DNA of 64,000 nucleotides from Bacteroidales bacterium. GTDB lineage: Bacteria > Bacteroidota > Bacteroidia > Bacteroidales > UBA7332. Below, piece by piece: positions 62,926 to 64,000 of this stretch. Positions within the stretch are counted from its first letter, which is position 1. Every line of letters starts with the position of its first letter. The translations under genes and the position numbers were made by a program. The stretch lies in contig JAQTZA010000003.1 in NCBI GenBank assembly GCA_028687995.1, positions 186,001 to 250,000 of the forward strand, given 5' to 3'. Under the pieces are notes generated by a model. That model searched no databases. It was not told the origin of the DNA and worked only from the letters and a program-made list of their open reading frames with translations.

Positions 62926-64000
62926 GTGGACAACAGAGAGGAAAAACTCAAAAACATAGTCAGTAGCCTTCCTGATTCGCCGGGAGTTTATCAATATTTC
63001 GACGAAAACGACACCATCATCTATGTTGGTAAGGCGAAGAATCTAAAGCGTCGAGTAGCCTCTTACTTCAACAAAAACCACGACTCTCCCAAAACAAGGA
63101 TTCTAGTCGGCAAAATTCAAAATATTCACTACATCGTTGTCAACAGCGAAGAAGACGCACTACACCTCGAGAATAGTTTGATCAAAAAACTTCAGCCGCG
63201 ATACAACGTGATGCTGAAAGACGACAAAACATACCCTTGGATTTGCATCACCAACGAGCCCTTTCCGCGCATATTCCAAACCCGCAATGTGATTCGAAAT
63301 GGCTACCTCTATTTTGGCCCCTACTCCAACGTCTATCTGGTGCGCACGATGCTCGAGTTTATTCGCAAAATCTACCCGATTCGCTCCTGCAAACTTCTAC
63401 TTTTACCAGAAAGCATTCGTCAGAATAAGTTCAAAGTCTGTCTCGAATACCACATCAAAAACTGTCGTGGAGGATGCGAAGGATATGAAACTGAAGCAGA
63501 ATATGCAGTACACATTGCTGCCGCAAAACGTATTCTAAAAGGTGAAATTGATGTAATCAAAGACGACCTCTCCACGCAGATGAAGGAAGCTGCGGCCAAA
63601 CTCGAATTTGAAGAAGCTCATCGAATCAAAGAAAAACTGCAACTCATTGATAGCTATCAATCTAAATCAGTAATTGTTAGCCCAACGATTCAGGACACAG
63701 ATATATTTTCGTGCATTGAAGAAGATAATATGCTGTTTGTGAACTATTTACACGTTACAAATGGCTCAATCAATCAGGCATACACCTTCGAAATGAAGAA
63801 AAAGCTCGACGAACCCAAAGAAGAGCTTCTCGGCCTTGCTATCGTAGAGATGCGCGAACGATTCAAAAGCTTTGCTAAAGAGATTATTCTCCCATTCTAC
63901 CCCGATGTTGAATTTCAGAATATTCTTTTCACCATTCCACAGCGCGGTGACAAGAAAAAATTGCTTGAACTATCGGAACAAAACGTACGACAATACAAGG
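62926..64000 (+). CDS. uvrC: Excinuclease ABC subunit C, partial (3' end beyond window)
   Basis: About 358 residues are visible; the frame is open at the right edge. UvrC makes the two incisions around a lesion in nucleotide excision repair with UvrA and UvrB. The N-terminal GIY-YIG nuclease has LPDSPGVYQYFDENDTIIYV and GKAKNLKRRVASYF; a four-Cys region follows (CKLLLLPES, KVCLEYHIKNCRGGCEG), then the UVR motif AKLEFEEAHRIKEKLQLID, which contacts UvrB. The GTG at 62926 is chosen over ATG 62884 because of promoter position and the normal length before the GIY motif. The C-terminal nuclease half lies outside the window. Confidence 0.94.
   Translation, partial: MDNREEKLKNIVSSLPDSPGVYQYFDENDTIIYVGKAKNLKRRVASYFNKNHDSPKTRILVGKIQNIHYIVVNSEEDALHLENSLIKKLQPRYNVMLKDDKTYPWICITNEPFPRIFQTRNVIRNGYLYFGPYSNVYLVRTMLEFIRKIYPIRSCKLLLLPESIRQNKFKVCLEYHIKNCRGGCEGYETEAEYAVHIAAAKRILKGEIDVIKDDLSTQMKEAAAKLEFEEAHRIKEKLQLIDSYQSKSVIVSPTIQDTDIFSCIEEDNMLFVNYLHVTNGSINQAYTFEMKKKLDEPKEELLGLAIVEMRERFKSFAKEIILPFYPDVEFQNILFTIPQRGDKKKLLELSEQNVRQYK

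Overview
The window is AT-rich DNA from a Bacteroidota member, most likely an anaerobic or environmental order Bacteroidales species (Paludibacter/Dysgonomonas/Porphyromonas-like; genus is a guess). The signs are a SusC-type TonB-dependent transporter with an ECF sigma/FecR pair, many proteins ending in type IX secretion (T9SS) type A sorting domains, two PorZ-like proteins, FISUMP and lamin-tail surface proteins, and promoters of the Bacteroidota form (TTTG about 19 nt before TAnnTTTG). No rRNA, tRNA, CRISPR array, transposase or phage gene was seen.

Layout. 1-3217 (minus): SusC-like transporter (cut by the left edge), FecR anti-sigma and ECF sigma factor, a trans-envelope signalling module. 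3453-17779 (plus): three large secreted beta-helix proteins, two of them full-length paralogues and the third sharing only their second module, then a tightly packed group of a T9SS-exported trypsin-like protease, an Asp-rich calcium-binding-type secreted protein and an aldo/keto reductase. 17772-22137: an asparagine synthetase-type amidotransferase, divergent from an MBOAT/SGNH pair predicted to O-acylate a surface glycan. 22198-34381: asd, a lamin-tail surface protein, rdgB, two tandem porZ-like genes, an acyl-CoA synthetase and prfB with its programmed +1 frameshift. 34382-37600: an accessory patch with a 63-bp perfect direct repeat (terminator plus promoter module) bracketing a two-gene secreted-protein cassette, followed by a small lipoprotein.

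38454-57030 is a large exopolysaccharide/O-antigen-type locus. A short plus-strand arm (glycosyltransferase, Wzx flippase, glycosyltransferase) meets a 15-kb minus-strand arm read from 57030 down to 41849: response regulator, initiating sugar-phosphate transferase with a degenerate receiver domain, half-length TolC-like protein, Wzz-like chain-length protein with a decayed kinase domain, Wzy polymerase, GT8, several GT2 and GT4 enzymes, hexapeptide acetyltransferase, UDP-xylose synthase and a membrane acyltransferase. Together they cover initiation, assembly, decoration, flipping, polymerisation and export.

57304-64000 (plus) is housekeeping: proA, ybeY, mnmG, ade and the start of uvrC. A perfect 16-bp parS centromere site lies between mnmG and ade, suggesting that this end of the window is close to the chromosome origin.
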